Notes: generated by a model not told the origin, from the sequence alone. A stretch of DNA of 64,000 nucleotides from Stigmatella ashevillena (GCF_028368975.1 NZ_JAQNDM010000002.1:7930425-7994424); one strand, 5' to 3'. Positions 1-8,440 are shown, numbered from the stretch's first letter. Numbers and translations: made by a program.

Positions 1-1794
1 GGCCGGGGGGGCTTTGGCCGGGGGCCGCTTCGCGGGCGGGGCGGGCTTGGCCACCGGTTTGACGGAAACCTGGGCGGGCCGGGGCACCGGTGCCTGGGGG
101 GCCACGGCCACGGGGGCGACGGAGGGCGCCTGCCGGAGGCTGTAGCTGAGCCCCTCGATGCGGCAGGTGCCCTCGATGCAGCCTACGGCCGGGCGGGGCG
201 CGTCGCCCAACTGCTTCTGCCAGGCCGGGCCGATGATGAGGGGCTCGGCGATGGGGCGGCGATCCTTGTCGGTGCCCACGAAGGCGCGCAGCACCCCCTC
301 GGCGTCAATCTCCATCTCCAGGTGGGCTTTGCCGGTGGGGGAGAACAGCCCCAGCATGGTGCCGCGGCGCTCGCCCAGGGCCCATTCCAGCGCCAGCGGC
401 GCGCCCGCTCCATGTTGGACAAGGGCGACGTAGCGCCCCGTGGAGCCCACCAGCATCAGCGCGGCCTGGGCGTCCGGAGGGGGACCGTAGAGCACCGAGC
501 GCAGGCGCACGGCCAGGGTGCTGGGGGGCGGCTCGGCGAGCACATCCGCCTTCAGCAGGGCGATGTCTCCTTCCATGTCCACCACGTCCACCACGGCCCG
601 GCCCACGCGGGACTGCCCCTCCACTGCGGGGAACACCAGCCCCTTGGCCTCGGAGACCACGGGCCTGCCCGCGGTGAGCAGCGAGAGCGCATCGGGCCCA
701 TCACCGGCCACCACCTTGCGCTCGGCGCCCTTGGTGAGCCGCCCTGGCAGCGAGCGGGTGGAGTGGGGGCCCAGGTCCGCGGTGAGCGCGGCGCCGGGCA
801 TCACCCGGGGGCGCTTCTCGCCCGAGCGCAGCCACGCCACGCCCAGCACGCCCAGCGCCGAGAGCACCAGCAGGACGGCCACCCCTTGGGCGGCGACCCG
901 GGCCGCGCGCCGGGCGCTCCGCTTCACCCGCCCCCAAAAGGTGAGCGGCTTGGAGATCTGCGAGAGGGTGAGCGGGGCCAGCGGCTCCAGATCCGCCATG
1001 AGGGCGCTCACCGTGGGGTAGCGCTCCTCGGGGTCCGGCTTCAGGCAGCGGGTGACGATGCCATCCAGCCGCCCGTCGATCTCCGGCTTGTGCTTGGAGG
1101 GCGGATCAAACGTGCCCAGGGGCACCTCGCCCGTGAGCAGCTCATAGAGGATGACGCCCAAGGAGAAGATGTCGGCGCGGGCGTCCGCCGTCTTCGCGTC
1201 CACGCGCTGCTCGGGCGCCATGTAGGACAGCGTGCCCATGGAGACGTGGGTGCTGGTGAGGTTGAAGCGGGTGTTGGCGTCGTCCACGAACGAGGCCAGC
1301 CCGAAGTCCGTCACCTTGGCGATGTTGCCGGCCTGCTGGTCGAAGAGGATGTTCTCCGGCTTGAGGTCCCGATGGATGACGCTGCGCGTGTGCGCGTACT
1401 GCACGCCCCGGCAGATCTCCATCATCATCCGCAGGGACTCGGGAATGGTCAGCAGCGGCGAGCGCATCAGCTCGCGCAGCGAGGGCCCATCCACGAACTC
1501 CATGACCAGGTAGTACGTGTTGTCCGTCTTCCCCTTGTCGACGATGTCGACGATGTTGGGGTGGGACAGGGTGGCCAGCGCGGCGGCCTCTTTCTGGAAG
1601 CGCGCGACGAAGTCGGCTTCCTTGGCCAGGTCCGGGTTGAGCAGCTTCACCGCCACGGTGCGGTTGAGGGACAGCTGGGTGGCCTTGTGCACTTCACCCA
1701 TTCCCCCCATGCCCACGAGCTTTTCGAGGCGGTAACCGGGGAGGGAGTCAGCGTTGCGCGGCCGGCTAATCGCGGTGGTGTCCAGAGAAGGCAT
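1..1794 (-). CDS. Transmembrane Ser/Thr protein kinase (C-terminus cut by window edge)
   Basis: Eukaryote-like (Hanks-type) protein kinase, read from ATG at 1794 towards the left edge; 598 residues are visible and no stop is reached. The kinase domain spans about residues 20-270: glycine loop VGMGGMGEV (27-35), ATP lysine in VAVK (Lys50), catalytic loop HRDLKPEN (141-148), DFG (163-165) and APE (193-195). All active-site residues are present, so it should be catalytically competent. A basic juxtamembrane stretch is followed by one membrane helix near 303-321, then an extracytoplasmic region of about 210 residues that looks beta-rich and could be a sensor. The visible end is rich in Pro, Ala and Lys. 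Myxobacteria encode many such kinases. Substrate and ligand cannot be told from sequence. Confidence 0.93.
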   Translation of the reverse strand, partial: MPSLDTTAISRPRNADSLPGYRLEKLVGMGGMGEVHKATQLSLNRTVAVKLLNPDLAKEADFVARFQKEAAALATLSHPNIVDIVDKGKTDNTYYLVMEFVDGPSLRELMRSPLLTIPESLRMMMEICRGVQYAHTRSVIHRDLKPENILFDQQAGNIAKVTDFGLASFVDDANTRFNLTSTHVSMGTLSYMAPEQRVDAKTADARADIFSLGVILYELLTGEVPLGTFDPPSKHKPEIDGRLDGIVTRCLKPDPEERYPTVSALMADLEPLAPLTLSQISKPLTFWGRVKRSARRAARVAAQGVAVLLVLSALGVLGVAWLRSGEKRPRVMPGAALTADLGPHSTRSLPGRLTKGAERKVVAGDGPDALSLLTAGRPVVSEAKGLVFPAVEGQSRVGRAVVDVVDMEGDIALLKADVLAEPPPSTLAVRLRSVLYGPPPDAQAALMLVGSTGRYVALVQHGAGAPLALEWALGERRGTMLGLFSPTGKAHLEMEIDAEGVLRAFVGTDKDRRPIAEPLIIGPAWQKQLGDAPRPAVGCIEGTCRIEGLSYSLRQAPSVAPVAVAPQAPVPRPAQVSVKPVAKPAPPAKRPPAKAPPA

Positions 1795-1884
1795 GGGCGG
1801 AGGACGTAGGCTAGCAGACCTTGGGACGTTGAGGATCCCCTTGGTGAGAAGCCCTTCTTCGCCCTCTTCCCACGTAGGCCCGGG

Positions 1885-2466
1885 TTACCGGTTCACGCTC
1901 AGGGTCATCATCTCGCGCAGCTGCGAGCGCGTCTGCGACAGCGAGGAGCGCATCTGCCGGTGGCGCAGCGCCGCGCTCAGCCCGCTTGCCAGGGACTTGA
2001 GCAGGATGACCTCCTCGGCGCCCCACACCCGGTTCTGCTGACAGTCATCGAAGCCCACAAAGCCCCACCACTCCTTGGACGGCCGCAGGGGGGCCAGCAT
2101 CATCGAGCGCGTCTTGTGGTCATCCAAGAGCAGCCTCATGCGCGGGGGGGCCTCCTTGGCCAGGCTGGTGACGATGTGCCCCTGGGAGAGCAGGTCCGAC
2201 CACTGGGGGGCCAGCTCCCGCAGGCACAGGCTCTGCATCGTGGAGGACTCCAGGGGCGAGGTGAGGCCCGGGACCGTCCAGGCGTACCGCGCGTCCGCGA
2301 TCATCCGGCCCCGGATGGGGTAGGGCTGGTTCTCGAAGATGTAGACGCGGTCCACCTTCAGCGCGCTTCCCACCATGGACAGCGCCGAGCTGGCGTGGAG
2401 CGGGGTGAAACCCTTCTCCAGGAGGAGCTTCGTCGCTTCAGAAATCTTCGTGAAGACTTCGATCAT
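1885..2466 (-). CDS. GAF-domain protein
   Basis: A 193-residue soluble protein made almost entirely of one GAF domain, the small-molecule or cofactor sensing fold. The typical C-terminal GAF signature is visible (GFVGFDD, then RVWGAEEVILLKSLA), followed by a short basic helical tail that could be a dimerisation or output helix. The reading frame is open much further upstream, but ATG 2466 is preferred because GGAG lies 9 bases upstream and the GAF fold begins straight after it. A TTGACA-17-TTTATT promoter lies 74 bases upstream. No kinase, cyclase or DNA-binding output domain is attached, so it probably acts on a partner. The neighbouring Ser/Thr kinase 90 bp downstream on the same strand is a candidate partner (inference). 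Confidence 0.85.
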   Translation of the reverse strand: MIEVFTKISEATKLLLEKGFTPLHASSALSMVGSALKVDRVYIFENQPYPIRGRMIADARYAWTVPGLTSPLESSTMQSLCLRELAPQWSDLLSQGHIVTSLAKEAPPRMRLLLDDHKTRSMMLAPLRPSKEWWGFVGFDDCQQNRVWGAEEVILLKSLASGLSAALRHRQMRSSLSQTRSQLREMMTLSVNR

Positions 2467-2539
2467 GGGTGTCGCTCCGGGTAGGGAAGGGGGGGAGGAC
2501 CGCGCCGACTTGGAAACTTCATGTATCCCTTGAGACCAG

Positions 2540-2568
2540 AATAAACCTGAATTTGGCGATTCTGTCAA
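2540..2568 (-). promoter_or_regulatory. sigma70-type promoter for the GAF gene
   Basis: Read on the minus strand: TTGACA (2568-2563), a 17-base spacer, then TTTATT (2545-2540). The -35 is a perfect match and the -10 matches 4 of 6. It sits in a locally AT-richer stretch and points at the GAF gene start at 2466. Predicted by eye only. Confidence 0.55.
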
Positions 2569-2615
2569 ATAGCATTTAGACTGTAAGGAAGTGCGGGGGT
2601 GTGCGGTGAATCCCC

Positions 2616-2750
2616 CTAATCGGAGACGGTCTCGGTCTTTGTCTCGGGGGGCGTCTCGTCGGGCTTGGCCGCGTCCTTCATCGCAGCGCCCTTCATCGAG
2701 CGGACAAAAAGAGAGGGCGCCCTTCCTGGTTCCAGAAAGAGCGCCCCCAT
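2616..2750 (-). CDS. Possible small ORF (44 aa)
   Basis: Open frame of 45 codons from ATG 2750 to TAG 2616. The protein has a hydrophobic or basic first half and a charged Lys/Asp/Glu/Thr/Pro-rich second half ending in TETVSD. An internal in-frame ATG at 2693 would give a 25-residue peptide. There is no clear ribosome binding site, and the ATG lies inside one arm of an 11-bp inverted repeat. It may not be a gene. Confidence 0.2.
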   Translation of the reverse strand: MGALFLEPGRAPSLFVRSMKGAAMKDAAKPDETPPETKTETVSD

Positions 2751-2783
2751 GTCCTCTTCCGGGGGGGACTGAAAGAGGACATG
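2748..2783. repeat. 11-bp inverted repeat (CATGTCCTCTT / AAGAGGACATG)
   Basis: Perfect 11-base arms at 2748-2758 and 2773-2783 separated by 14 bases. It could be a hairpin in RNA or a protein-binding operator. There is no following T-run, so it is a poor intrinsic terminator. Confidence 0.6.
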
Positions 2784-2802
2784 TTCCTGAGTGTACCGGA
2801 AT

Positions 2803-2829
2803 GACTGCCTGCCCTGCCTGGAGGCAGTC
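2803..2829. repeat. 8-bp inverted repeat (GACTGCCT / AGGCAGTC)
   Basis: Perfect 8-base arms at 2803-2810 and 2822-2829 with an 11-base loop. It is the second of a series of hairpins in the leader region ahead of the lipoprotein gene. Confidence 0.55.
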
Positions 2830-2847
2830 TTCGTGCCAAGGGCGTCT

Positions 2848-2863
2848 GCCGGGGAAACCCGGC
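2848..2863. repeat. GAAA-tetraloop hairpin
   Basis: GCCGGG (2848-2853), GAAA (2854-2857), CCCGGC (2858-2863): a perfect 6-bp GC stem capped by a GNRA loop, typical of structured RNA read on the plus strand. Confidence 0.55.
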
Positions 2864-2925
2864 GTCAGGGGGGGAGACTTGAGAAGCACCGTCACCCATT
2901 GGAGTCCCAATCGTGTGGATCGATT

Positions 2926-2939
2926 CCCCCGGAAGGGGG
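2926..2939. repeat. GGAA-tetraloop hairpin
   Basis: CCCCC (2926-2930), GGAA (2931-2934), GGGGG (2935-2939), extendable by one U-G pair. GGAA caps SRP RNA helix 8, but the asymmetric SRP internal loops are not visible here, so SRP RNA is not called. Confidence 0.5.
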
Positions 2940-2983
2940 GCAGGGGCTTTGACGACTCGCCTTGTCTTCTGCAATCTGTGGTC

Positions 2984-3451
2984 ATGCGGTTCCTCTTCAT
3001 CTGTGCGGTGGCCTGCGGCGTGCTGGGGTGCGCGCAGGGCATCCCTCCCGCGCGCCTTCAGGCTCACATGCGTGCCGCGGAGCAATGGCAGCGCCAGTAC
3101 CAGGAGGAGCGGGCGCACACGGAGGCCCTGGCGGAACGGCTGGCCGCGGCCGAAGCGGCGCTGGAGCGCGTGGCGTCGGAGCTGGCGGAGGCCGATCAGG
3201 CCCGGCAGGTGTTGAACGAGGAACTCGAACGCTCCGAGGTGGAGCGGCATACCTTGGAGGACTTTGTCACCCACCTCCGGGCCCAGAAGCGCGAGCTGTC
3301 GGTGATGCACGAGGAGCTGTCCGAGATGCACGAGGAGCTGTCCGACGTGTGGTACGAGTCGGCCCTCTCCCGGGCGCGGCGCTACAGCCCGCCTCCGCCT
3401 CCGCCCCCGGCGGCCCCCACCGTCGAGGGGACGCGGGAGTCGCTCCCCTGA
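2984..3451 (+). CDS. Coiled-coil lipoprotein
   Basis: A 155-residue protein with a short lipoprotein signal (MRFLFICAVACGVLGC; lipobox VLGC, mature Cys16). It is followed by a long Glu/Ala/Arg-rich alpha-helical coiled coil (about residues 30-118) and a proline-rich tail with a run of seven prolines. Family unknown. ATG 2984 is chosen because the signal peptide starts exactly there; no good Shine-Dalgarno is visible. It ends 7 bases before the sensor kinase gene and could be a periplasmic partner of that kinase, or simply a cell-envelope coil such as a YbgF- or outer-membrane-tether-like protein. The functional assignment is inference. Confidence 0.8.
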   Translation: MRFLFICAVACGVLGCAQGIPPARLQAHMRAAEQWQRQYQEERAHTEALAERLAAAEAALERVASELAEADQARQVLNEELERSEVERHTLEDFVTHLRAQKRELSVMHEELSEMHEELSDVWYESALSRARRYSPPPPPPPAAPTVEGTRESLP

Positions 3452-3458
3452 GCGCGCT

Positions 3459-4868
3459 GTGAGCGTTCGCGTTCCCCTGCGAGGCTACCGGGCCGGATTT
3501 CTCTTCGCGGTGGCGCTCCTGGCCGCCGTGGCGGCCTTCTCCTTGTGGACCGAGGTGCGCACGGGCCAGCAGGTGGACCACCTCGTGAAGGAGGCCCTGG
3601 ACCGGGCCAGCCTCATCGGCCGGATCCGGGTGGATGCGCTCTCGCTGGAGAGCGCCATCGAAGCCCACGTGCGCGCCATGGATGACCGGCAGCGCCAGGC
3701 GGCCAACGCGGTGATGGAGGACATCCTGGGGGGCATTCGCCGCTCCACCGATGCGTACACGAAGGACTTGCCGCCGGGAGAGACGGTGACGTGGCAGCGC
3801 TTCAACACGGCCTGCCAGACGCTGGCGGATCAGGTTCGGGCCGCTGCGGTCTTCTCCCATCGCCGAGAGGCGGAGCGCGCCCGGGTCCACCTGACGGACC
3901 GCATCCGCCCGCTGGTGCTGGAAGTGGACGAGCTGGCCACCCAACTGGCCCAGGAGAACGCACAGGAAGCGAGGGATCTGGCCGCCCACATCGCCTCGCT
4001 GCGCGTGCGCAACACGGCGCTCGGTGCCGCGGCGACGCTGGTGGCGGTGCTCATCTCGCTGCTGGTGGGCTGGCACATCACCTCCGTGCTGCGGCGGCAG
4101 GAGACGACGATCCAGCGGCAACTGGAGGATCTGGGGCGCGCGAACGAGGAACTGGATTCCTTCACCCACCGGGTGGCGCACGACTTGATGGGGCCGCTGG
4201 CGCCGCTCAAGGGGTACCTGACGCTCATCCGCCGCACGGGCGGGGTGGTGGATCCGGGAGCGCTGGAGATGCTGGCGCAGTGCGAGTCGAGCGCGGGACG
4301 CATGGGCGAGCTCATCGAGGCGCTGCTGCGCTTCTGCCGGGCGGGGCGCCGCGGGGAGCACACGGCGTCGGAGCTGGACACGGCGGTGAGCACGGTGCTG
4401 CTGGAACTGGCGCAGACCGCCACCGCGCTGGGGGTGACGCTGGAGCGGGAGCTGGCGCCGGGCGTCTCGGTGGACTGCCCCAACCAGCTGCTCCAGGTGG
4501 TGGCGCGCAACTTGGTGTCCAACGCGGTGAAGTACACGGCGGGCCAGCCCGAGCCGCGCGTCACCGTCCGGGTGTTCCCGGCGGAAGACGAGGCGGTGCT
4601 GGAGGTGGTGGACAACGGCATGGGGATGAGCGCGGCGACGCGGGCGTCGCTCTTCCAGCCGTTCTTCCGCGCGCCCGAGGCCCGCAATCGTCCGGGCCAT
4701 GGCCTGGGGCTGGCGACCGTGAAGCGGTTGGTGGAGGCGCACGGAGGGCTGCTCGTCGTGAATTCCGAGCCCGGCGTGGGTACGAAGATGGAAGCCCGGC
4801 TGCCCCGGGTGAAGATGCCCGTTTCGAACGCCGAGCCCCTCGCTTCCCGCCATCAGGTCTCCTCATGA
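3459..4868 (+). CDS. Membrane sensor histidine kinase
   Basis: A 469-residue two-component sensor. Membrane helix 1 is at about 10-28. An extracytoplasmic helical domain (about 30-185, probably a four-helix-bundle-like sensor) follows, then membrane helix 2 at about 188-208. The HisKA dimerisation domain carries the phospho-acceptor His241 in RVAHDLMGP. The HATPase domain has the N box NLVSNAVKYT (about 350), DNGMGM (about 384) and GHGLGLA (about 412), so it should be active. The start is GTG 3459, 7 bases after the upstream lipoprotein gene. It overlaps the downstream response regulator by 4 bases (ATGA), strong evidence for a cognate pair. No HAMP domain is obvious between helix 2 and HisKA. 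Confidence 0.93.
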   Translation: MSVRVPLRGYRAGFLFAVALLAAVAAFSLWTEVRTGQQVDHLVKEALDRASLIGRIRVDALSLESAIEAHVRAMDDRQRQAANAVMEDILGGIRRSTDAYTKDLPPGETVTWQRFNTACQTLADQVRAAAVFSHRREAERARVHLTDRIRPLVLEVDELATQLAQENAQEARDLAAHIASLRVRNTALGAAATLVAVLISLLVGWHITSVLRRQETTIQRQLEDLGRANEELDSFTHRVAHDLMGPLAPLKGYLTLIRRTGGVVDPGALEMLAQCESSAGRMGELIEALLRFCRAGRRGEHTASELDTAVSTVLLELAQTATALGVTLERELAPGVSVDCPNQLLQVVARNLVSNAVKYTAGQPEPRVTVRVFPAEDEAVLEVVDNGMGMSAATRASLFQPFFRAPEARNRPGHGLGLATVKRLVEAHGGLLVVNSEPGVGTKMEARLPRVKMPVSNAEPLASRHQVSS

Positions 4869-6205
4869 AAGCCCCCCGCATCCTCGCCGTCGATGATGAT
4901 CCGCACGCGAGGGATCTGCTGCGGCGGTTGCTCGGGACCTTGGGCGAGGTGATGCAGGCCCCCCATCCGGAGGGCGCCATCGAGCGGCTGACCGAGGACG
5001 GGCCGTTTGACTTGGTGCTCACGGACATGGCGATGCCCAACCCGGGGGACGGCCTGCGGGTGCTGCAGGAGGTGAGGACGCGGCTGCCGGACACGCCGGT
5101 CATCGTGGTGACGGCGTTCGGCAACATTGAGGGCGCGCTGGACAGCATCCAGCAGGGGGCCTTCGACTACCTGGCCAAGCCGTTTGACGTGGATGCCATC
5201 GTGCGCGTGGCGCGGCGGGCGTTGGACCAGAAGCGGTTGGTGGAGGAGAACCGCTCGCTGCGCAAGCAGGTGGAGCGCAGCACGCTGGTGGGCCGGAGCC
5301 CGGCGTTGCTGGAGGTGTACAAGCAGGTGGCGCGTGCGGCGACGAGCAACGTGCCGGTGTTGATTACGGGCGAGACGGGGACGGGCAAGGAGATGGTGGC
5401 GCGCTCGCTGCACAAGCGCTCGCCGCGTGCCACGGGGCCGTTCATCCCGGTGGACTGCGGGGCCATCGCCGAGTCGCTGATGGAGAGCGAGCTGTTCGGC
5501 CACTCTCGAGGAGCCTTCACGGGGGCCACGGGGGCACGGCGCGGGTTGTTCGAGGAGGCGAGCGGCGGGACGCTGTTCCTGGACGAGATTGGCGACGTGG
5601 GGCTGAAGGTCCAGTCACAGCTCTTGCGCGTGCTCCAGGAGGGGGAAATTCGCCGGGTAGGGGAGAGCGCCCCGGTGAAGGTGGACGTGCGGGTGGTGGC
5701 GGCGACGAACAAGGACTTGCAGGCGCGGGTGGCGGAGGGGCTGTTCCGAGAGGACCTGCTGTACCGGCTGGACGTGGTGCACCTGCGGCTGCCGCCCTTG
5801 CGGGAGCGGCGGGAGGACATCACCGCGATGGTGGAGCACTTCGCGGCGCTGCATGCGCGGGGCGGCGTGCGGCCGGTGGTGACGTCGGAGGCACTGGCCC
5901 GGTTGGCGGCATACGAGTGGCCGGGCAACGTGCGGCAGTTGGAGAACGTGGTGGCGCGGGCGCTGGCGCTCAACGTGACGGGGGTCCTGGGTCCTCAGGA
6001 CTTCCCTGAGCCCATCGGCGATGCGCCCAAGAAGCTGACCGGGCTGGCCGAAGACATGCCGAGCTTGGCGGAGCTGTCCCGGCGGTACGCGGCGCAAGTG
6101 CTCCAGCACGTGGGTGGCAACAAGAGCGAGGCGGCACGGCTCCTCGGTGTGGACCGCAAGACGCTCTACAAGTTGCTGGAGGCCGCCGAGCCCGAGGGAG
6201 CCTGA
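4865..6205 (+). CDS. NtrC-family sigma54-dependent response regulator
   Basis: A 446-residue three-domain activator. The receiver domain (1-120) has the acidic pocket VDDD (9-12), phospho-acceptor Asp54 in LVLTDMAMPN, Thr in VVVTAFG and Lys in YLAKPFD. The AAA+ domain (about 140-370) has Walker A GETGTGKE (about 168-175), the sigma54-contacting GAFTGA loop (about 216-221), Walker B GGTLFLDEIGD and an R-finger region. A Fis-type helix-turn-helix near 410-440 (NKSEAARLLGVDRKTLYKLL) binds DNA. Every functional motif is intact. It overlaps the histidine kinase stop by 4 bases and will be its partner. Targets are genes with -24/-12 promoters. It converges on the MopE-like lipoprotein gene with only 18 bp between stops. 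Confidence 0.95.
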   Translation: MKAPRILAVDDDPHARDLLRRLLGTLGEVMQAPHPEGAIERLTEDGPFDLVLTDMAMPNPGDGLRVLQEVRTRLPDTPVIVVTAFGNIEGALDSIQQGAFDYLAKPFDVDAIVRVARRALDQKRLVEENRSLRKQVERSTLVGRSPALLEVYKQVARAATSNVPVLITGETGTGKEMVARSLHKRSPRATGPFIPVDCGAIAESLMESELFGHSRGAFTGATGARRGLFEEASGGTLFLDEIGDVGLKVQSQLLRVLQEGEIRRVGESAPVKVDVRVVAATNKDLQARVAEGLFREDLLYRLDVVHLRLPPLRERREDITAMVEHFAALHARGGVRPVVTSEALARLAAYEWPGNVRQLENVVARALALNVTGVLGPQDFPEPIGDAPKKLTGLAEDMPSLAELSRRYAAQVLQHVGGNKSEAARLLGVDRKTLYKLLEAAEPEGA

Positions 6206-6223
6206 AGCGCTGGGAGCGGAGGC

Positions 6224-8215
6224 TCACTCCGCGAAATGAACCACGAGGCCGTTATCGCCCACGGCCCAGATATCATTCATCGACATGGCCGCGATATCCC
6301 GCAGGGCGTGCGCTCCGTCATAAAGAGGGGCAGGAGCCCAGCCACTGGGTTTGAGTAGGCGAATGCGACCTTCTGTGTCAGTGATGTAGATGGAGTACTG
6401 GTCTAGTGCCACCACGCTTGTGTAATCAACAACAGGACTGTCTATCGGAAGGTTCACATAAGACCAGTCTTTATTCCCATTCCACTTCAGGACGATCCCT
6501 TTGTTTCCCACGGCATAAGCAAGAGTTGGTGAGGCCATCCATACTGCCAGAAGATAACCTCTGTATTGAGGAGGGACGCCAGTAAATGTATGGTTTATGA
6601 GTTGAGGCTCACCGCCGGTTCCAGGATGGCCGGAAATCAGTGGGGTCGAGTTGGATGCATCATACTCGTTTGTTCCGCCGACCAGCAGAAGCTGAGCCGA
6701 TTCAGGGTGTGTGTGTATGCTGAAATAAGAAGGGCCACCCAAATCGAAGAGCTGGTTGGCTGAAGTGCCTGGGGTCCAGGTGAAGAGTAATCCACCTTTG
6801 TTCACGGCATAGAGCCGCGTCGTATTTCCATCGAAGCGTCCAACAATGCTCTCTGGGGGAAATGTATGGCCTAAGAATGTTTTGTCGTGGCAGTTGGTGC
6901 CGTCATGCCATGCAACTCGCCCCATACCACCTGAGAGAAACACGGCGCCATCGCTGCGGGCCCAAGCTGCTGTCCAGTCGTGGTTATCGCACTGCCCATC
7001 CAGGCTGGAAAAGCTCGCATTGGTAGTTTTTCGGACTGCGAGCTTGCCTCCATCCCCCGCCACCCAGACCCAGCCATTCTGAGCGAGTGCGACCGTTTTC
7101 CAGTTGCGGCCCGTGAGGGCTGAATCGGTGAGTGCTTTCCAGCCTTTGCCCATGCAGGCATCGTCCTCATCCACCGCGGAATTGCAGTTGTTGTCCTGGG
7201 CATCACAGACTTCGAAATTCCCTCCTGCGTTGTAGGGATCCTGGTCATCGCAATCATCCTTGTTGGAGACGGTCTTCGGAGGGTAAGGGTCTTTAGGGCA
7301 CTTTACCCCTGCGCTGGCACTGCGTCCGTCGCCCGTTCCGTCACCATCCGCGTCCGTGTAGTAAGGTTCCTTTGGGGGAGCACCACTGCAAGCCAGCCCA
7401 TCATGGTTGTCGTTGCAGACAAATTTTCCCTCAGGGCACGGATCGCTGCAGGCTTTTCCTTTTTGGGCGAAGCCGTCATCCACAATTCCGTCGCAGTCGT
7501 CATCTACCTCATCACATTGAGTCTCGTTGACGTCCTTACGAGGGAAAACATTCTTGTTCGAGTCCAGGCAGTCCGAGTTGTCCAGCACATACTGAGTGGT
7601 GCCCTGTGACGCGGGCTGAGCGCAGCTGGCGAACGGAGTGGCCTTCATGTCTCCGAAGGTGTCGCCATCCGCATCGGGATACCAGTTGGGCCCCACGCCC
7701 TCATCACTATTGCCGTCACAGTTGTTGTCCTTGCCGTCACACACTTCCTGGACGCCCGGATGGAACGCCGGGTCGGTATCGTTGCAATCCGCTCCGCCTT
7801 GATCGGCGGGGATGTAACCATCCTCATCCTCATCGGGTGCTGCCAGGTCGATCCGGTGCTCAACGATTTGTGTTTCTGGAAGGTTAACGGTGCTCTCTTT
7901 CTTCGCGAGTACGGAGCCTTCGCAAGAGGAGTTCCCGTAGGCGGTGGCCGTGATGCGCAGCGTCCGACTCCAGCTGGCTTTGCGGAATACTGCGACCACT
8001 GCCTCTGCGGACCCTGTTTGGAGCTGCTTCAAGCTGCTCGTGAGCCGCTGACGCTCTGGCTCGCCGTTGTCACCGTCCTGTGCGCTGACAACAAGGCACT
8101 GGGTCCTGAAGGTGTAGGCGACCGTCAATTTGACGGCGGCCTCTTGTGCCCCCGGTGAGCGGCAGCTGCTCAGGAGCGACATCGAAACGAGCGAAATCAG
8201 AGAGAGCCGAAACAT
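6224..8215 (-). CDS. MopE-type repeat lipoprotein with C-terminal propeller-like region
   Basis: A 663-residue exported lipoprotein (lipobox LSSC, mature Cys18). Residues of about 130-340 contain three copies of the MopE / putative metal-binding motif, with the pattern DCxDxxPxxxPGxxExCDxxDNxCxGxxDE and an accompanying DADGDxxGD calcium-loop-like motif. Cys spacing is conserved. The C-terminal 300 residues contain repeated WVAGDGG, VFLSGG, AYAVGNKG and IWAVGDNG strands, which suggest a beta-propeller of the BNR/YCF48 kind. MopE in Methylococcus is a surface copper-binding protein, and myxobacteria carry many related proteins of unknown role. No good Shine-Dalgarno is seen at ATG 8215; the start follows the signal peptide. 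Local GC is lower than in the neighbours. Confidence 0.85.
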   Translation of the reverse strand: MFRLSLISLVSMSLLSSCRSPGAQEAAVKLTVAYTFRTQCLVVSAQDGDNGEPERQRLTSSLKQLQTGSAEAVVAVFRKASWSRTLRITATAYGNSSCEGSVLAKKESTVNLPETQIVEHRIDLAAPDEDEDGYIPADQGGADCNDTDPAFHPGVQEVCDGKDNNCDGNSDEGVGPNWYPDADGDTFGDMKATPFASCAQPASQGTTQYVLDNSDCLDSNKNVFPRKDVNETQCDEVDDDCDGIVDDGFAQKGKACSDPCPEGKFVCNDNHDGLACSGAPPKEPYYTDADGDGTGDGRSASAGVKCPKDPYPPKTVSNKDDCDDQDPYNAGGNFEVCDAQDNNCNSAVDEDDACMGKGWKALTDSALTGRNWKTVALAQNGWVWVAGDGGKLAVRKTTNASFSSLDGQCDNHDWTAAWARSDGAVFLSGGMGRVAWHDGTNCHDKTFLGHTFPPESIVGRFDGNTTRLYAVNKGGLLFTWTPGTSANQLFDLGGPSYFSIHTHPESAQLLLVGGTNEYDASNSTPLISGHPGTGGEPQLINHTFTGVPPQYRGYLLAVWMASPTLAYAVGNKGIVLKWNGNKDWSYVNLPIDSPVVDYTSVVALDQYSIYITDTEGRIRLLKPSGWAPAPLYDGAHALRDIAAMSMNDIWAVGDNGLVVHFAE

Positions 8216-8440
8216 AGGAGGCAGTCTACCCCGTGCTTCCCGTGGGAGAGAAAGAGGATGTGCCCTCGTGGATGATGGAGGGCGGGTCGGGGGTGTCGTC
8301 TTCGCCCAGCGCCCCCTGCGGCAGGCAGCTGACGGGTGGTGCACGCTTCCACACCCAAGCAAGCAGGAGGTTCGTTCCCAGCGCGCACCGCCCGGTAATG
8401 TCGCTCCCCATGTCTCCACGCTCGGAACGAGGAAGCGCTC

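Larger units (their letters stand above)
2467..2983. other. 517-bp gap with several perfect hairpins
   Basis: Divergent gap between the GAF gene and the coiled-coil lipoprotein gene. It holds the GAF promoter, a possible 44-codon minus-strand ORF, and five perfect inverted repeats: 2748-2758/2773-2783 (11-bp arms), 2803-2810/2822-2829 (8-bp arms), 2848-2853/2858-2863 (6-bp arms around GAAA), 2898-2902/2907-2911 (5-bp arms) and 2926-2930/2935-2939 (5-bp C/G arms around GGAA). Two of the loops are GNRA-type. I could not match the arrangement to a riboswitch or ncRNA family that I know. A weak TTGACG-17-CAATCT promoter at 2949-2977 points at the lipoprotein and would give an almost leaderless transcript. 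Confidence 0.5.

Noticed and set aside
322-1809. 495-codon plus-strand frame opposite the kinase
   Set aside because: Mirror of the kinase gene in high-GC DNA; Gly/Arg/His-rich, no domain, while the minus strand gives an intact kinase.
2900-2945. SRP (4.5S) RNA because of the GGAA-capped stem
   Set aside because: The asymmetric and symmetric internal loops of SRP helix 8 are not present next to the GGAA loop.
2800-2983. Known riboswitch (c-di-GMP, cobalamin, SAM, TPP)
   Set aside because: None of the conserved core sequences of these classes could be found around the hairpins.
3267-4853. 528-codon minus-strand frame
   Set aside because: Antisense to the histidine kinase; composition is Arg/His/Gln-rich shadow sequence.
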